NCBI RefSeq assembly: GCF_001854325.1
Contig: NZ_CP017755.1
Span: 1,550,001 to 1,614,000 of the forward strand
Reading direction: 5' to 3'
Source of the DNA: Cupriavidus malaysiensis
Lineage (GTDB): Bacteria; Pseudomonadota; Gammaproteobacteria; Burkholderiales; Burkholderiaceae
DNA length: 64,000 nt
The position numbers were made by a program, and so were the translations under genes. Shown here piece by piece: positions 62,273 to 64,000 of this stretch. The notes beneath the pieces are model-generated. The model ran no database searches and had not been told where the DNA came from. It worked only from the letters and a program-made list of their open reading frames with translations. Each line of letters starts with the position of its first letter. Position 1 is the stretch's first letter.

Positions 62273-62534
62273 GTCAGGCCGGTATCCGGGCTGGCAGGCG
62301 ATGCGCGCGGTGGGCGCCGCGTGCGCGTGGGGGATGGCCGCCTTCCCGCGCTGGCGCGCAGTGGCTGCCGGCACCAGGCCGGCGTGGCGATCCCTTGACC
62401 TGCTTACCGTTGCGGGGGCAGCACAGGCATTGCCGCCAGCGTCCCGAGTCCGCGCATGCAAGACTCAAGCCATTGGCGTTGGCGCACCTGTTTCCCGTTT
62501 AACCCGCGCCGCTGGCGTGGCGCGGGCACCTGTC
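62273..62534 (-). promoter_or_regulatory. Cobalamin (adenosylcobalamin-class) riboswitch
   Basis: On the minus strand the conserved elements occur in the right order: ACAGGTGCC at the 5' edge, GGGTTAAACGGGAA-CAGGTGC, TGCCCCCGCAACGGTAAG (62420-62403), GCCACTG (62365-62359), CGGGAAGG (62348-62341) and GCCCGGATACCGGCC (62291-62277). These are the P3-P6 core, the L5-type loop and the closing strand of the cobalamin aptamer. It controls the cobalt permease gene. Cobalamin binding should reduce expression. Confidence 0.93.
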
Positions 62535-62557
62535 ATCGTGATCGGTAAATCACGCGC

Positions 62558-62563
62558 ATTGTA
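62558..62563 (-). promoter_or_regulatory. Likely -10 element for the riboswitch transcript
   Basis: TACAAT on the minus strand lies ~24 nt upstream of the riboswitch core, in an AT-richer patch. No clear -35 box is visible. The rest of 62535-62916, between the divergent permease and crotonase units, shows nothing else recognisable. Confidence 0.4.
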
Positions 62564-62916
62564 ATGGCGGGTGGCGCATGCCGCCAGCGCCGTGCCACGC
62601 GCTCCGGTGCGCCATGGCGGGCCGGGCGGCGCCGGCCTTGCCGGCCATGTGTTCTTGCAGGGTGGGGCGGGCGCGGCCCGGTTCGTGTTCCCCCGAGCCG
62701 CCAAATCGTCGTTTCGGACGACGCCCGGCGCCGGGGCGCTGCCGAGAATCGTCGTAACCGGCCAGGGCCGGCAGACAGACCGCCGGCGCCAGGCCAGGCG
62801 GCGGGATCCACCAGGAGACAGGCATGCGGGCGCCCGCGGGCGCAGGACTTCGTGCGCCGGCGAACGGCGGCACGCCGTCGCGCATGCCCGCTTCCGTCTT
62901 CGGCGAGGCAGGCATC

Positions 62917-63735
62917 GTGACGCAAACGCATTCCACAGACCCCGGGCAGCACAGCGAGGCGGCTTCCGTGCTGGTCGAGATCGATCCGGCCGGCTATGCG
63001 GTGCTGACCCTGAACCGGCCGCAGGCGATGAACGCATTGTCGGTGGCGCTGTGCCGGGCGCTGGCCGAGGCGGTGGCGGCGCTGCGCGACGATCCGCGTG
63101 TGCGCGTGCTGATCCTGACCGGCAGCGGGCGTGCCTTCTGCGCCGGGCTGGATCTCAAGGAACTGGCGGCCGGGCGCGAACTGTCGGCCTTCGTCAGCAC
63201 CAGCGATCCGGTGCGCGTGCTCGGCACCTTCCGGGGGCCGGTGATCGGTGCCATCAATGGCGCGGCCATCACCGGCGGCTTCGAGCTGGCGCTGGCCTGC
63301 GACATGCTCATCGCCTCCACCGAAGCACGCTTCGCCGACACGCACGCACGCGTGGGCATCGTGCCGGGCTGGGGTTTGTCGCAGAAGCTGAGCCGGCTGG
63401 TCGGCCTGGCCCGGGCCAAGGAGATCTCGCTGACCGGCAACTTCGTCGGCGCGCAGGAGGCGGAACGCATCGGCCTGGTCAACCGCGTGGTGGCGCCGGA
63501 GACGCTGCTGCCGGCCGCCCGGCGGCTCGCCGAAGACCTGTTGTCGGCGGTGCCGGAGATGCTGCCGGAGATGAAGCAGCTGATCGACGAGGGCTATGCG
63601 CTGCCGCTGGGCGAGGCGCTGGCGCTGGAGCGCCGGCGCTCCAGCGCGTGGAGCCAGGCCATGCCGCGCGAGGAGATCGCGCGGCGGCGCGAGGCCGTGC
63701 AGCAGCGCGGCCGCGCGCAGGCGGCGGGCGGCTGA
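62917..63735 (+). CDS. Enoyl-CoA hydratase (crotonase family)
   Basis: A 272-aa crotonase with LNRPQAMNALS, TGSGRAFCAGLDLKEL (oxyanion hole) and NGAAITGGFELALACDMLIAS. DTHARVGIVPGWGLSQKLSRLVG holds the region of the catalytic Glu. The start is taken at GTG 62917, preceded by GAGGCAGG; in-frame ATGs at 62824 and 62884 give Pro/Ala-rich leaders. The next gene encodes a LivK-type binding protein. Confidence 0.9.
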   Translation: MTQTHSTDPGQHSEAASVLVEIDPAGYAVLTLNRPQAMNALSVALCRALAEAVAALRDDPRVRVLILTGSGRAFCAGLDLKELAAGRELSAFVSTSDPVRVLGTFRGPVIGAINGAAITGGFELALACDMLIASTEARFADTHARVGIVPGWGLSQKLSRLVGLARAKEISLTGNFVGAQEAERIGLVNRVVAPETLLPAARRLAEDLLSAVPEMLPEMKQLIDEGYALPLGEALALERRRSSAWSQAMPREEIARRREAVQQRGRAQAAGG

Positions 63736-63856
63736 GCGGAGGCCCTGGCGGTGGGGCCGGCAGCGCGCAGGGACGGGACGGCAGGCGATGGCAGGCGCCG
63801 GCAACAGGCGCCGCAACCAATGCAGCGGGCAACGCAACAACCACGAGGAGGAAGGC

Positions 63857-64000
63857 ATGGCGAAGCGGAAGATGGCGGCAGTGGGCAGGTGGCTGGCGGC
63901 GGCGGGACTGGCCGGCCTGGCTTGCCTGGCGCAGGCGCAGAAGGCCTACGATACGGGCGCGAGCGACAGCGAGATCAAGATCGGCAACACGGTGCCGTAC
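63857..64000 (+). CDS. LivK-type ABC transporter substrate-binding protein (partial, 5' end only)
   Basis: Forty-eight codons are in the window. A basic start and hydrophobic core form a signal peptide ending AQAQ (~27), followed by YDTGASDSEIKIGNTVPY. This is the typical mature start of branched-chain amino acid-type (Peripla_BP_6) binding proteins. GAGGAGGAAGG precedes the ATG. The ligand cannot be judged from this fragment. Confidence 0.85.
   Translation, partial: MAKRKMAAVGRWLAAAGLAGLACLAQAQKAYDTGASDSEIKIGNTVPY

Overview
The window is GC-rich (about 68-70% by eye) chromosomal DNA. It carries orphan TctC/Bug solute-binding proteins, a class I polyhydroxyalkanoate synthase, many TetR/LysR/GntR regulators and a 16-stranded-type porin. 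This set points to a betaproteobacterium of the Burkholderiaceae, most likely Cupriavidus or a close relative. That placement is an inference from gene content. No rRNA, tRNA or CRISPR array is visible.

Layout. (1) 1-2512: a partial acyl-CoA synthetase and a divergent TetR regulator. (2) 2551-4350: a gene-free array of about 346-bp hairpin-rich repeats, four direct copies plus a diverged inverted copy, lying between two convergent genes. (3) 4427-12763: a minus-strand operon phaC - outer-membrane factor - HlyD adaptor - RbbA-type ABC fusion - ABC-2 permease, with a divergent TetR gene and a likely operator. (4) 13.9-19.5 kb: single genes (HD-GYP protein, sulfate-binding protein, TetR/SDR divergent pair, TSUP permease/LysR divergent pair).

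(5) 19.8-46.4 kb: a large catabolic island. From a GntR gene at about 30 kb, a minus-strand set runs outwards: RidA-like protein, LigJ-like amidohydrolase, two Rieske oxygenases, one reductase, a Bug protein, enoyl-CoA hydratase, 3-hydroxyacyl-CoA dehydrogenase and porin. A plus-strand set runs the other way: ADP-forming acyl-CoA synthetase, two acyl-CoA dehydrogenases, Bug protein, thiolase-like protein plus DUF35 partner, CaiB-type CoA-transferase, LigB-like extradiol dioxygenase, three RraA/LigK-like aldolases, enoyl-CoA hydratase, thioesterase, an unknown 114-aa protein and an MFS transporter. A paralogous GntR gene closes it. Three sites with the same architecture (8-bp arm, 7-bp spacer, 8-bp arm) lie in front of the two GntR genes and the plus-strand operon. 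The set looks like uptake, oxygenation, ring cleavage and CoA-dependent side-chain shortening of an unidentified aromatic acid.

(6) 46.9-62.5 kb: a tetrapyrrole/cobalt region. It holds an ExbB/MotA-like protein, a DUF2149 protein, a secreted and membrane-anchored CobN-like protein, CobW, a cytosolic CobN, and a ChlI-type ATPase. That ATPase is joined to a VWA domain through an apparent -1 frameshift site: seven A residues, a 7-nt spacer, then a three-tier hairpin. Further on, a NiCoT-type permease on the minus strand is preceded by a cobalamin riboswitch. The first three genes resemble the HmuU/HmuV/HmuS heme-processing module described from Bacteroidetes. A truncated toxin-antitoxin pair and a secreted hydrolase lie between. 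(7) The window ends with a crotonase-family gene and the start of a LivK-type binding protein.

The best candidates for undescribed biology are the covarying hairpin array, the secreted CobN module, and the substrate of the catabolic island. The frameshift site and riboswitch are clear instances of known mechanisms.
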